NCBI GenBank assembly: GCA_016705955.1
Contig: JADJKO010000006.1
Location: 62,001-126,000, forward strand
Source: Flavobacteriales bacterium
GTDB taxonomy: Bacteria > Bacteroidota > Bacteroidia > Flavobacteriales_F > PHOS-HE28
DNA: 64,000 bases
Direction: 5' to 3'
The notes beneath the pieces are model-generated. The model made no database searches, had not been told where the DNA came from, and saw only the letters and a list, made by a program, of their open reading frames with translations. The translations under genes and the position numbers were made by a program. Numbering within the stretch: the stretch's first letter is position 1; every line of letters starts with the position of its first letter. Of the stretch, positions 34,556 to 44,448 are shown in pieces.

Positions 34556-36961
34556 ATGAAGAAGACCAAGTCCGGCAAACGACGTTTCGTCTGGTGGGTC
34601 ATCGTGCTTGCACCACTCGTCGGGCTCTTCGGCATGCTTGTCATCGCCTCCTTCAGCGACCTACCCAGCACCGAGGACCTGGAGAATCCCCGTAGCGACC
34701 TCGCAACCGCCGTGCTCTTCAGCGACGGCAGCCAGATGGGCCAGTATTACCGCGAGAACCGGATCCCGGTGGACTACGAGCGGATCAGTCCGAACGTGGT
34801 ACATGCGCTCATCGCCACCGAGGACGAGCGTTTCCGGGAACACAGCGGCATCGACCTGCGTGGCACGTTACGGGCGGCCATCTTCCTGGGCAAGCGCGGC
34901 GGCGCGAGCACCATTACGCAGCAATTGTCCAAGATGCTCTTCACGGAGCGCTCCTCGAATTTCATCAAGCGCACCTTCCAGAAGTTCCAGGAGTGGATCA
35001 TCAGTGCGCGCTTGGAACGGCAGTACACCAAGGACGAGATCATTGCGATGTACCTGAACCGTTTCGACTGGATCAACCAGGCCGTGGGGATCAACAGCGC
35101 GGCACACGTATACTTCAATACCACACCGGATTCACTTCGTGTGGAGCAGGCGGCCATGCTCGTGGGGATGCTGAAGAACCCGGCGCTCTTCAACCCGAAC
35201 AAGGCGCACCGCGTGGACACCGTCCTGCACAGGCGTATGGTGGTGTTGGACCAGATGCGTCGCAACGGCTTCATCGGCACCGTGGAATACGATTCGCTGA
35301 AAGCGCTTCCGCTCGGACTGCATTTCCAGAGTGTGAGCCACACCGAAGGCCCGGCGCCGTATTTCCGCGAGGTGCTTCGGAGCAAGCTCCAACATCTGCT
35401 GGACTCCACGGACGCGAAGGGCAATCTCGTGTTCCCACGTCCGGACGGCAAGAAGTACGACATCTACACGGACGGTCTGCGGATCTACACCACCGTGGAC
35501 CGTCGCATGCAGTCCTACGCGGAGTGGGGCCTACGCGAACACCTCGCCAGTGAACTACAGCCCGACTTCTTCAAGGACATTGCACGGAAGAAGAACCGAC
35601 CTTTTGATTCGCGCGTGAACCAGAAGGAGATCGCGGCGATCCTGAACACCGCGATGAAGCGCAGTGTGCGCTACAAGATCCTCATGGGCAAGATGTGTGG
35701 AAGTTGCGAACGGCCAGCGGCATACATCGAGGAAGTGATGCACGAAGGGTCGAAGCATTACCACTGTAGGCCGGATCTTGGTGGTTGCGACAACTACTGG
35801 CCGGTGGTGAAGGAGAGTGAGGTCCCCGGGATCTTCGACACGCCGGTCCCGATGCGCGTGTTCACATGGCAAGGAGAGAAGGACACGGTGCTGAGTCCGC
35901 TGGATTCGATCCGGTACTACAAGAGCTTCCTGCAAAGTGGGCTGCTCAGCATGGATCCACATACCGGTTTCGTGAAAGCGTGGGTGGGCGGCATCGACTA
36001 CAAGCATTTCCAGTACGACCACGTGGACCAAGCGCGGCGCCAAGTGGGCAGCACGTTCAAACCCTTCGTGTATGCCACCGCGTTCCGTGAAGGCATGGAA
36101 CCCTGCCGAGAGGTTCCCAACCAGAAGGTATGTTTCGACATGCCACCCGGCCAACCCGATTGGTGTCCGGAGAACAGTGATGCGGAGTACGGCGGCATGG
36201 TCACCGTGGCCTACGCGCTGGCGAACAGCATGAACACCGTGACGTCATGGTTGATGAAGCAATACGGTCCGGAAGCGGTGATCGTATTGGCGCGACACAT
36301 GGGCGTGAAGAGTCCGCTGGAACCTGTGCCTTCGTTGTGTCTTGGCGTTGCGGACCTCACGCTGTCCGAGATGACGGGTGCCTTTTCCACGTTCGCGAAC
36401 AAGGGTGTGTACATCGAGCCGATCATCTTCACACGCATCGAGGACAAGAACGGCAACACGATCTACGACGTGACCCCGCACACCTTCGAGGCCTTGGATG
36501 AACGCACGGCGTACGTGATGTTGAAGGTGTTGCAAGGTGTGATCGACGGCGCGTACAACCCGAGCACCGGTAAAGTAGTGGGCACGGGTATGCGGTTGCG
36601 CACCAGTTGGGGCACGCGACAGAAGTATGCCAACATCAAGTTCCCGATGGCGGGCAAGACGGGCACCACGCAGAACAACAGCGATGGCTGGTTCATCGGG
36701 ATCACCCCTGATCTTGTGACCGGTGTATGGACCGGCGCGGATGACCGCAGCGTGCGCTTCAGCACCACGGACAAAGGGCAAGGTGCGAACATGGCGTTGC
36801 CGATCTACGGCTACTACATGAATCGTGTGTATGCGGATCCGACGATCGAGATCAACACCGGCAATTTCGAAAAGCCGGAAGGCGAGCTCGGTATCGAACT
36901 CGATTGCCGGACCAAGGGCAAGGGCGGCACCAACGGCGGCAAGCCGAACTGGGGCGATTGA
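34556..36961 (+). CDS. mrcA: Penicillin-binding protein 1A (bifunctional transglycosylase/transpeptidase)
   Basis: 801 residues. A short cytoplasmic basic start, one membrane helix (WVIVLAPLVGLFGMLVIASF), then the glycosyltransferase domain (ATEDERFREHSGIDLRG, with the catalytic Glu; GASTITQQLSKML) and the transpeptidase domain with S499-TFK, S558-MN and K701-TGTT. It polymerises and cross-links peptidoglycan at the periplasmic face. An unusual insert between the domains carries C381-x2-C384, HYHC404 and C411, like a zinc ribbon. It follows gldH by 36 bases. Confidence 0.96.
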   Translation: MKKTKSGKRRFVWWVIVLAPLVGLFGMLVIASFSDLPSTEDLENPRSDLATAVLFSDGSQMGQYYRENRIPVDYERISPNVVHALIATEDERFREHSGIDLRGTLRAAIFLGKRGGASTITQQLSKMLFTERSSNFIKRTFQKFQEWIISARLERQYTKDEIIAMYLNRFDWINQAVGINSAAHVYFNTTPDSLRVEQAAMLVGMLKNPALFNPNKAHRVDTVLHRRMVVLDQMRRNGFIGTVEYDSLKALPLGLHFQSVSHTEGPAPYFREVLRSKLQHLLDSTDAKGNLVFPRPDGKKYDIYTDGLRIYTTVDRRMQSYAEWGLREHLASELQPDFFKDIARKKNRPFDSRVNQKEIAAILNTAMKRSVRYKILMGKMCGSCERPAAYIEEVMHEGSKHYHCRPDLGGCDNYWPVVKESEVPGIFDTPVPMRVFTWQGEKDTVLSPLDSIRYYKSFLQSGLLSMDPHTGFVKAWVGGIDYKHFQYDHVDQARRQVGSTFKPFVYATAFREGMEPCREVPNQKVCFDMPPGQPDWCPENSDAEYGGMVTVAYALANSMNTVTSWLMKQYGPEAVIVLARHMGVKSPLEPVPSLCLGVADLTLSEMTGAFSTFANKGVYIEPIIFTRIEDKNGNTIYDVTPHTFEALDERTAYVMLKVLQGVIDGAYNPSTGKVVGTGMRLRTSWGTRQKYANIKFPMAGKTGTTQNNSDGWFIGITPDLVTGVWTGADDRSVRFSTTDKGQGANMALPIYGYYMNRVYADPTIEINTGNFEKPEGELGIELDCRTKGKGGTNGGKPNWGD

Positions 36962-36993
36962 ACCGGGTCATCATCACCCTAACGCGAGGAGGA

Positions 36994-37001
36994 TATCTTC
37001 G
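36994..37001 (+). promoter_or_regulatory. -7-like box before scoA
   Basis: TATCTTCG, 20 bases before ATG 37022. No matching TTG upstream. Confidence 0.35.
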
Positions 37002-37021
37002 TCGCACAAGCAGAGCAACGC

Positions 37022-37720
37022 ATGAACAAAGTGGTCGCCAGCGCGGATAAGGCACTCGAGGGATTGAAGGATGATATGACACTGATGGTCGGCGGCTTCG
37101 GCCTGTGCGGCATTCCGGAGAATGCGATCGCTGCATTGGTGCGCAACGGCGCCACGAGGCTCACGTGCATCAGCAACAACGCGGGCGTGGATGACTTCGG
37201 TCTCGGCCTGTTGCTGAAGACGCGGCAGATCAAGAAGATGATCAGCAGTTACGTGGGGGAGAACGCCGAGTTCGAGCGGCAGATGTTGAACGGCGAATTG
37301 GAGGTGGATCTGATCCCTCAAGGATCGCTTGCCGAACGTTGTCGCGCGGGCGGCGCCGGGATACCGGCCTTCTTCACACCAGCGGGTTACGGCACCGAGG
37401 TTGGCGAGGGCAAGGAGGTGCGCGAGTTCAATGGCAAACCGCACATTCTGGAACATGCCTTGCGCGCGGACTTCGCGCTGGTGAAAGCGTGGAAGGGCGA
37501 TCGCTTCGGCAACTTGGTGTATAAGCGCACAGCGAGGAACTTCAATCCGATGATGGCCATGGCGGGCCGCATCACCGTGGCCGAGGTGGAGCACTTGGTG
37601 GAGCCCGGTGAATTGGACCCGGATGAGATCCACACGCCGGGGATCTTCGTGCAGCGGATCTTCCAAGGCAGCAACTACGAAAGGCGGATCGAGCAACGCA
37701 CCGTGCGCAAGCGCGGCTGA
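37022..37720 (+). CDS. scoA: 3-oxoacid CoA-transferase subunit A
   Basis: 232 residues. CoA-transferase family I alpha subunit: GGFGLCGIPENAIAAL near the start, the SNNAGVDDFGLGLLL segment, GTLAER-type GSLAERCRAGGAGIPAFFTP, and ALRADFALVKAWKGD. With subunit B it moves CoA between succinyl-CoA and acetoacetate or another 3-oxoacid. Subunit B normally follows at once; here it is 3.6 kb away at 41345, separated by two membrane glycosyltransferase-like genes. Confidence 0.93.
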   Translation: MNKVVASADKALEGLKDDMTLMVGGFGLCGIPENAIAALVRNGATRLTCISNNAGVDDFGLGLLLKTRQIKKMISSYVGENAEFERQMLNGELEVDLIPQGSLAERCRAGGAGIPAFFTPAGYGTEVGEGKEVREFNGKPHILEHALRADFALVKAWKGDRFGNLVYKRTARNFNPMMAMAGRITVAEVEHLVEPGELDPDEIHTPGIFVQRIFQGSNYERRIEQRTVRKRG

Positions 37721-37727
37721 GGATCCG

Positions 37728-39488
37728 ATGAACGCCCGGAGTGAACGGATCGGCTTCGTCGCGCTCTCCTTGTTGACATTCGCGTACATCGTGCTACGCG
37801 CCGCATGGGTGCCGCTCATTCATGATGAGGCCGCCACCTTCCAGACCTATGTGGTGACCGGGCGCTACCTGCCCTTCCTCGCGCATTGGGATGCCGGCAA
37901 TCACTTGCTGATCACCGCGATGGGACGCGCGACCTATCTGCTGTTCGGACCATCGCCGTTGGCCCTGCGCTCATTTTCCGTGGTGTGTTTCGTCCTGTAT
38001 GCGGTGTATGTGTGGCGGATCACGCGGATGCTACAAGTTGATGTGATCCGCTGGTGTACGATGGTGGCGTTGCTCCTCACGCCATTCGTGCTCGACTTCT
38101 TCTCGCTCTTCCGCGGGTACGGACCAGCATTGGCATTCCTGCTGATGGCGTTGTTCCATCTGGTGCGGTACGTGGAGGTGGGTGGTCGGCGGCAGTTGTT
38201 CGCGACGCTGTTCGCCATGGCACTTGCGACCTATGCTTCGCTTTCCTTGTTGTTGATCTGGTGTTCGGTCATGGCCATTGCCGGCTGGTACGTGTTCACC
38301 CGTGATCGGAAGGATGGTCCGGTGCTCGGCATCTTGTTGTTCATCGGTGTAGTGCCGTTGGTGATCGCCGGGTTGTTCGGTAAAGGACTTTCGGAGCTGG
38401 GCCTGCTCTACTTCGGGAATAGTTCGGGGTTCTTCGATGGGACACTTCGGTCCCTCGTGCTGTGGATACTCGGGATCATGCGACCACTCGCGCAGGACAT
38501 CGTCATGATCGTTTCCACAATGCTGGTGGAGGGCTTGTTTGTGCGGGCACTTCGGGGCCGGTCGGTGCCGGTCATCCTCATGGGGGTGATCCTCAGCGGG
38601 GAGATCATCGGAAGGGTCGTTCTTGGCGAAGGCTTCGGCGTGCTCTATCCGATCGATCGCACGGCGATCCAACTTGTCCCGCTGCTCATCCTGTTGTTCG
38701 CCTTCTCGTTGGATCGAATCGCGATCGGTCGGCCGCGCTTGGCCTTTGCTGCGGTGTTGTTGCTCTGGCTGCCGGTGCGCACGTTGATGGGCGCCAATTT
38801 CGACCACACGGCGTACTGGCCGGAGGAAGCGATCCCCGGAAGGATCTACGAGCTTGTGTCCGAACGACAACAGGGTCTGGAGCGTCCGTTGCTGATCGGG
38901 GCCTACCGCCAGAACCCGCGATGCTGGACCTACGGCGCATCGCTTCGTGGACTCGACCTGAACTACCTGAACGACCTCGGCTTCCCCCAACCAACCTGCG
39001 AATTGTTGTTGATCGACACGGTACACTTCCAGCCGCCGCCCGGCTTCCACACCGTGTACACCGCACAGCACGGACGGATGAATCTGATGGAAGCGGAAAC
39101 CGCACTGCGCGACTCGGTCGTGCGTGATAGTACGTGGGCGATACCATCCACGAACGAAGAGTTCAAGGGACTCTGGTCCCCGGACCCGGAGGCCCTCCAA
39201 GGCAGGGCGTGGTTGATCGAAGTGGATGCCTCGATCACTTCGGACAACGAACCACTGGAACTGCGACTGGTGGTGGATGCGAAGGATGCGAATGGTAACC
39301 CGCTCCATTACGATGTGATCAACCTGGATGACCAACGCATTTCCTGGAAAGGAGACCGCTTGCACGTCCTGCGCCTGCTGCCATCCTTCAGCGTGCCCGC
39401 ACAGGTGACGGCCTATCTCTGGAATCCCCGCCAACAATACTTCGCCATGGATCGTGTGCGGGTGATCATTCGCGAAGTCGTCCCCTGA
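37728..39488 (+). CDS. Multispanning GT-C-type membrane protein (copy 1 of a family)
   Basis: 586 residues with about 10-12 helices in the first 420 and a soluble beta domain at the end (EVDASITSDNEPLELRLVVDA). The loop after the first helix has IHDEAATF (D33-E34), the acidic pair at which GT-C glycosyltransferases bind metal and polyprenyl-phosphate sugar, and later VLDFFSLFRGYGPALAF. It is a paralogue of the genes at 39488 and 44429. It probably transfers a sugar to an acceptor on the periplasmic side. It begins seven bases after scoA and its stop overlaps the next start by one base. Confidence 0.8.
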   Translation: MNARSERIGFVALSLLTFAYIVLRAAWVPLIHDEAATFQTYVVTGRYLPFLAHWDAGNHLLITAMGRATYLLFGPSPLALRSFSVVCFVLYAVYVWRITRMLQVDVIRWCTMVALLLTPFVLDFFSLFRGYGPALAFLLMALFHLVRYVEVGGRRQLFATLFAMALATYASLSLLLIWCSVMAIAGWYVFTRDRKDGPVLGILLFIGVVPLVIAGLFGKGLSELGLLYFGNSSGFFDGTLRSLVLWILGIMRPLAQDIVMIVSTMLVEGLFVRALRGRSVPVILMGVILSGEIIGRVVLGEGFGVLYPIDRTAIQLVPLLILLFAFSLDRIAIGRPRLAFAAVLLLWLPVRTLMGANFDHTAYWPEEAIPGRIYELVSERQQGLERPLLIGAYRQNPRCWTYGASLRGLDLNYLNDLGFPQPTCELLLIDTVHFQPPPGFHTVYTAQHGRMNLMEAETALRDSVVRDSTWAIPSTNEEFKGLWSPDPEALQGRAWLIEVDASITSDNEPLELRLVVDAKDANGNPLHYDVINLDDQRISWKGDRLHVLRLLPSFSVPAQVTAYLWNPRQQYFAMDRVRVIIREVVP

Positions 39489-41287
39489 TGTTCACCTTCG
39501 GGACCGCCATGGACGTGCGCTTGAAAGATCCCCGACCACAGCGCAACGATCGGTTCGCCTTCGTTGCACTCGTTTCGGTCGTGTTCGTGTACGTCCTGTT
39601 GCGCGCGGCGCTCATCCCACTCGTTCACGATGAGGCGACTTCCTTCCTGGCCTACGCACAGAGTGGGCGCTTCCTGCCGTTCAGCAGTATGTGGGATGCG
39701 AACAACCACTACCTCAACTCCTTGCTCGGATGGTTGGGCTACAAGGTCTTCGGGTTGCACCTGCTTGCATTGCGTTGGGGCAGCGTGCTCGCATTCGCCC
39801 TCTTCGCATGGTCCACGTGGAAGCTGGGTGCATTCATTCAGCATCGCTTCGTGCGTTGGGTCTTCTGGAGCGCGATGCTCGGTTGCCCCTTCCTGCTGGA
39901 CTTCTTCTCATTGTTCCGCGGCTACGGTCCGGCCTTCGCGTTCCTGCTGTTCGGCATGTATGAATTGCTCTGTTTCGTGCGTGATGGAAGGACCGCACAA
40001 TTGGTCCGGGTCCTGTGCGCGTGGGCGATCGCGAACGGTTTCCTGCTGGCCTTGCTTCCGCTGTGGGGGGTGATGCTCGGCGTGCTGTTGATCGCGACCT
40101 ACCGCAATAGGACGCAACGTGCGCTGTGGTTCATCGCGGGGCTTCTTCCCTTCGCGGCAGCACTCCTTCTCGCATTGCGGTTGGCGCGCCTCGGACTGCT
40201 CTACCAAGGAAGCACCGAAGGCTTCGTGGAGGTCACGGTGGTGTCGCTGTTACAACGGATGTTCGGCGCCGGATCCATCACGCTAGCGGTGGTGATCGTG
40301 GCAATGATCGCGCTGGTCACGGCCATTGTCCTGCGCTCGGCCATTCGCGCGCGCGGTTGGCGATCACCGGCCTTCCTTATCGCCGTCCTGTTGTGGGGTG
40401 AAGCCTTGGGAAGGATCATCGCTGCGAATGTGTTCGGGATCAACTACGCGGAGGATCGCACAGCTCTGCACACGCTATTGCTGACGATCGTGTTCGCTAC
40501 GTTCGCCGTTGATGGATGGTGCATGCACGGACGGATGGCGTGGGTGTTCGCACTTCCGTTGCTCATCCTTCCGCTTCGTGCGGCGTGGACCGCGGATCTG
40601 GATCACACGGTGCTCTGGCCGGAACAATCCATCCCCGACCGCTTCGTGCGTCGTGTGCAAGAGCTGGAACGCACACTCGGCAGGCCGCCGGTGGTGGGAA
40701 CACACCGGCACGCCGGCCTGCCGTGGAGTCTTCAATACCGGATGCTCGGAAGTGAAAGCGACGCCAACGCACACAGTTGGCCGCACGGCATGGACGATGT
40801 GCGCATCGTAGTGCCTTCCGTATTGAAGGAGGCGATCAGCGGCTTCAGCGTGGTGGATAGCGCACCGGGAAACCTGCTGCTGCTCCTGCTTCGTGATCCG
40901 CCCTTGCGCACCGATGTCGTCTTCGACACCACCTTCACCCTGAGCAGCAACGGCAGCGATCGGTCACTGCCGATCGCCCTGCCCGCTGAACAGCTGCGCG
41001 GATCGGATCTGCTCGTGGAGGTGGAAGGCCGCTTGTCCGCTGACGCTCATCCCGTGGATCTCCGCCTGTCGTTCGCGGTCTCCGACAGCAGTGACGCGAT
41101 CGTGTACGGCGACTTCGTCTTCCTGAATACCCGTCGGGCGCAGTGGAACGGGGAGCATTGGCAAAGCATCCGGCACATTCCCCAACAGCCGCGCGCCGCC
41201 AAGGCTGTGCTCTTCCTCTGGACGCCGGATAGCGCCGACTACCAATGGAAGGAAGGGCGTATTATCGTTCGCGTGCCACACCCCTGA
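39488..41287 (+). CDS. Multispanning GT-C-type membrane protein (copy 2)
   Basis: 599 residues with the same plan as the preceding gene: LVHDEATSF (D48-E49) after helix one, LLDFFSLFRGYGPAFAF, and a C-terminal beta domain (LLVEVEGRLSADAHPVDLRLSF). The two are a tandem duplicate pair that has diverged. The start is the ATG overlapping the stop of copy 1 (TGATG); a second ATG seven codons later would also serve. Its stop is 57 bases before scoB, so this pair sits as an insert between the CoA-transferase subunits. Confidence 0.8.
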   Translation: MFTFGTAMDVRLKDPRPQRNDRFAFVALVSVVFVYVLLRAALIPLVHDEATSFLAYAQSGRFLPFSSMWDANNHYLNSLLGWLGYKVFGLHLLALRWGSVLAFALFAWSTWKLGAFIQHRFVRWVFWSAMLGCPFLLDFFSLFRGYGPAFAFLLFGMYELLCFVRDGRTAQLVRVLCAWAIANGFLLALLPLWGVMLGVLLIATYRNRTQRALWFIAGLLPFAAALLLALRLARLGLLYQGSTEGFVEVTVVSLLQRMFGAGSITLAVVIVAMIALVTAIVLRSAIRARGWRSPAFLIAVLLWGEALGRIIAANVFGINYAEDRTALHTLLLTIVFATFAVDGWCMHGRMAWVFALPLLILPLRAAWTADLDHTVLWPEQSIPDRFVRRVQELERTLGRPPVVGTHRHAGLPWSLQYRMLGSESDANAHSWPHGMDDVRIVVPSVLKEAISGFSVVDSAPGNLLLLLLRDPPLRTDVVFDTTFTLSSNGSDRSLPIALPAEQLRGSDLLVEVEGRLSADAHPVDLRLSFAVSDSSDAIVYGDFVFLNTRRAQWNGEHWQSIRHIPQQPRAAKAVLFLWTPDSADYQWKEGRIIVRVPHP

Positions 41288-41344
41288 ACCGATCCACGGT
41301 CAACTTCGCATCTTCGCGGGGCATACCCGTACCTCGATCCGACC

Positions 41345-42001
41345 ATGGCACTCAACAAGGAACAAATGGCGAAGCGCATCGCCCAGGAATTGCGCGATGG
41401 CTACTACGTGAACCTTGGCATCGGCATCCCCACGTTGGTGGCGAACTACATTCCCGAAGGCATGAACGTGGTGCTGCAGAGCGAGAACGGATTGCTGGGC
41501 ATGGGGCCGTTCCCCTTCGAGGGGGATGAGGACGCCGACCTGATCAATGCGGGGAAGCAGACGGTCACGTTGTTGCCGGGCAGTAGCATCTTCGACAGCA
41601 GCACCAGCTTCGCGATGATCCGCGGACAGCACGTGCAACTCACGGTATTGGGTGCGATGGAAGTGAGCGACACCGGCGACATCGCCAACTGGAAGATCCC
41701 CGGAAAGATGGTGAAGGGCATGGGTGGCGCAATGGACCTGGTGGCCAGCGCGGACAACATCATCGTGTGCATGATGCACACCAACAAGGCAGGGGAGAGC
41801 AAGCTCCTGAAGAAGTGCAGTCTTCCGCTCACCGGTGTGAAATGCGTCCGGAAGATCGTGAGCGACCTCGGCGTATTCGATGTGACGCCGGATGGTTTCA
41901 AGTTGCTCGAACGCGCTCCCGGCGTGAGCGTGGACGAGATCAAAGCGAAGACCGAAGGTCGCTTGGTGGTGGAAGGCGAAGTGCCGGAGATGGTGGTGTG
42001 A
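41345..42001 (+). CDS. scoB: 3-oxoacid CoA-transferase subunit B
   Basis: 218 residues. The beta-subunit signature LGIGIPTLVANYIPEGMNVVLQSENGLLGMGP carries the catalytic Glu47 that forms the glutamyl-CoA intermediate. GGAMDLV and LPLTGVKCVRKIVSDLGVFDV are also typical. It must pair with the subunit A gene 3.6 kb upstream. A CATCTTCG box is at 41309. It is followed after 10 bases by a GT39-type gene. Confidence 0.94.
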   Translation: MALNKEQMAKRIAQELRDGYYVNLGIGIPTLVANYIPEGMNVVLQSENGLLGMGPFPFEGDEDADLINAGKQTVTLLPGSSIFDSSTSFAMIRGQHVQLTVLGAMEVSDTGDIANWKIPGKMVKGMGGAMDLVASADNIIVCMMHTNKAGESKLLKKCSLPLTGVKCVRKIVSDLGVFDVTPDGFKLLERAPGVSVDEIKAKTEGRLVVEGEVPEMVV

Positions 42002-42011
42002 TCATTGCGTG

Positions 42012-43511
42012 ATGACGGACCAGACGCCCACGTTGCCTGCTGCGCAAACTCGGCGCTGGCTCGTTCCGGTGCTCTTCGTGCTTACCGCGATCTGGCCGCT
42101 CTTCATGCACTTGGACACCCTACCCTTGCGTGTGTGGGACGAGGCGCGGCAGGCGATCAGCGCGTTGGAGATGCTGCGCGATGGCGACTGGTTGGTGGCG
42201 CACTTCTACGGCCAGCCCGACATGTGGAGCACCAAGCCGCCGCTGCTGATCTGGATCCAGACCACCTTCTTCGCGATCCTTGGACCGGGTGAACTCGCGC
42301 TGCGTTTGCCGTCGGCGATCGCGGCCTTCCTCACCGGTTGGTTCCTGTTGCGCTTCACCACCAAACAACTGAATGCACCATGGCTCGGCCTCATCGCCTG
42401 CCTGATGTTGTACACCAGTGATGGCTTCATCCACATGCATGTGGCACGCAGTGGTGATTATGACGCGCTGCTCGTGCTCTTCATGTCCACCAGCGCTTGG
42501 GCGCTCTTCCGCTGGAGCGTGGATGGACGTCCGCGCGATCTGCTCTGGTTCTTCGTCCTGCTCACACTCGGCGTGATGACCAAGAGCGTGCAAGCACTGC
42601 TCTTCGTTCCCGGCCTGGGCATCTTCCTCTTGTTGCAGAAACGCGCCACGGCGTTCTTCATGGAGCGGAAGACCTACATCGGGATGGGGATCTTCCTGCT
42701 CGTGGTCGGCGCATTCTATCTGCTGCGCGAATCAGCGAACCCCGGTTACTTGAAAGCGGTGTGGGAGAACGAGCTGGGTGGTCGCTACGGCACATCCATC
42801 GAAGGCCACGAGGAGCCTTGGAACTTCTACATCCGCATGCTGATCGACCACCACTTCACCTGGTGGTGGATGCTCGTACCCATTGGCATGGTGGTCGGAC
42901 TCGCCCACCGCGAGGAACGGTTGCGACAGTGGACCTTGCTGCTTGTTTGCATCGGTAGCACGTATCTATATGTGATCAGCTCCGCAGGTACCAAGTTGGA
43001 ATGGTACTCGGCGCCGCTGTTCCCGGTGTTGTGCGGCCTAGCAGCTATCCCGGTACATGTGCTGTTGCAATGGACCTTTTCGGAGCAATGGTCCGCCAGC
43101 TTCGTTGCGCGACGTGTACTGCCGTGGCTGCTCCTGTTCTTCGTGTTCCTCCAACCGTACACGGCCATCATCGGCCGCACCTACTTCCCGAAGGAATATC
43201 CTTGGGACGAGGACGTCTTCGCTGCGTCGTACTACTTGCACAATGCGTTGCGCGGTGGCCCCTTGGAAGTGGATGCCCTCTGCCACGACTCCTACAACGC
43301 GCACCTGATGTTCTACGTCAAACTCCTGAACGAGCAGGGCAAGGACATCAAGAGCGTGAGCAAATTCGAACTGAAGCCGGGTATGCGCGCCATGGCGATC
43401 GAGCCGTTCGTCAAGGAGTCCATCGAACACCACTACGACTACAAGATCCTCTACGAGAACCACAGCTTGCGCATCTACGAGATCACCGGCATCCATGAAG
43501 CAACGCCCTGA
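42012..43511 (+). CDS. ArnT/GT39-type polyprenyl-phosphate sugar transferase
   Basis: 499 residues with about 12 helices. The first periplasmic loop holds RVWDEARQAISALEM (D43-E44), and next QPDMWSTKPPLLIW, both typical of ArnT and protein O-mannosyltransferase-like (PMT_2) enzymes; ARSGDYDALLVLF follows. It should move a sugar from undecaprenyl or dolichol phosphate to lipid A, protein or polysaccharide outside the inner membrane. The C-terminus is soluble. Start: the ATG three bases after a GTG. It overlaps the following GT2 gene by 17 bases, which fits a synthase-plus-transferase pair. Confidence 0.87.
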   Translation: MTDQTPTLPAAQTRRWLVPVLFVLTAIWPLFMHLDTLPLRVWDEARQAISALEMLRDGDWLVAHFYGQPDMWSTKPPLLIWIQTTFFAILGPGELALRLPSAIAAFLTGWFLLRFTTKQLNAPWLGLIACLMLYTSDGFIHMHVARSGDYDALLVLFMSTSAWALFRWSVDGRPRDLLWFFVLLTLGVMTKSVQALLFVPGLGIFLLLQKRATAFFMERKTYIGMGIFLLVVGAFYLLRESANPGYLKAVWENELGGRYGTSIEGHEEPWNFYIRMLIDHHFTWWWMLVPIGMVVGLAHREERLRQWTLLLVCIGSTYLYVISSAGTKLEWYSAPLFPVLCGLAAIPVHVLLQWTFSEQWSASFVARRVLPWLLLFFVFLQPYTAIIGRTYFPKEYPWDEDVFAASYYLHNALRGGPLEVDALCHDSYNAHLMFYVKLLNEQGKDIKSVSKFELKPGMRAMAIEPFVKESIEHHYDYKILYENHSLRIYEITGIHEATP

Positions 43512-44448
43512 AGTATCCCTCGTGGTCCCCGTGCTCAACGAGGAGGCGATCATCCCCGAGTTGGTCAAGCGCTCCATGGCGGCCATCAGTAGCATCGACG
43601 CGAATGCGGAGATGATCCTGGTGGACGATGGCAGCACGGATGGAACATTGGAAGCCATCCAGGCCGAGCGCGCGAAGGATCCGCGCGTCCGATATGTGTC
43701 GCTGAGCCGGAATTTCGGTCACCAGATGGCGATCACGGCGGGGCTCGATGCCGCGCAAGGCAACAGCGTCGCGATCATGGACGGCGACCTTCAGGATCCG
43801 CCTGAACTGATCCCTGAACTGCACGCGAAGTACAAGGAGGGGTTTCACGTCGTGTACGCGAAGCGCCGCGCGCGTCTTGATGAGGTGTTCTGGAAAAAGT
43901 GGGCGGCGGCGATCTTCTACCGCTTGTTGCAGTCCATCACACGCATCGACATCCCACTGGACACCGGCGACTTCCGCTTGATCTCCCGCAAGGTGCTGCT
44001 GCGCTTGGGTGACATGCGCGAACGCGATCGCTTCCTGCGCGGGCAGATCGCGTGGCTCGGCTTCAAGACCGACTTCGTGCTGTACGATCGCCATGGCCGT
44101 GCTGCGGGCGAGCGCAAGTACACCGTGCGCAAGCTCATGGGCCTGGCCATGGCGGGCATCCTCTCCTTCAGCAGTTTCCCGTTGCGGTTGGCCACCTTCT
44201 TCGGATTCTTCGTTTCCTTCTTCGCCTTCATCATCATCCTCTACGCCATCTGGAGCAAGATCACGCAGGGTGATCTGATCAGCGGTTGGACCTCCATGAT
44301 CATCAGCACGATGTTCATCGGCGGTGTGCAGCTGATCTGCCTGGGCATCATCGGTGAGTATATCAACCGCATCAGCCAGGAGGTGCGTGGCAGGCCGATG
44401 TACGTGGTGGGCGAAAGCTCCGACGGTGATGCCAGCGGGGTCGATTAG
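43495..44448 (+). CDS. GT2 polyprenyl-phosphate glycosyltransferase (GtrB/ArnC-like)
   Basis: 317 residues. GT-A domain with VSLVVPVLNEEAIIPEL, LVDDGSTDGT, IMDGDLQDPPELIP and DTGDFRLIS, then two C-terminal helices (ATFFGFFVSFFAFIIILYAIW; WTSMIISTMFIGGVQLICLGIIGEYI). Enzymes of this plan load a sugar (glucose, mannose or a modified arabinose) from a nucleotide onto polyprenyl phosphate at the cytoplasmic face, giving the donor for a GT-C enzyme. The overlapping GT39 gene upstream and the GT-C gene downstream are natural users. Confidence 0.92.
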   Translation: MKQRPEVSLVVPVLNEEAIIPELVKRSMAAISSIDANAEMILVDDGSTDGTLEAIQAERAKDPRVRYVSLSRNFGHQMAITAGLDAAQGNSVAIMDGDLQDPPELIPELHAKYKEGFHVVYAKRRARLDEVFWKKWAAAIFYRLLQSITRIDIPLDTGDFRLISRKVLLRLGDMRERDRFLRGQIAWLGFKTDFVLYDRHGRAAGERKYTVRKLMGLAMAGILSFSSFPLRLATFFGFFVSFFAFIIILYAIWSKITQGDLISGWTSMIISTMFIGGVQLICLGIIGEYINRISQEVRGRPMYVVGESSDGDASGVD

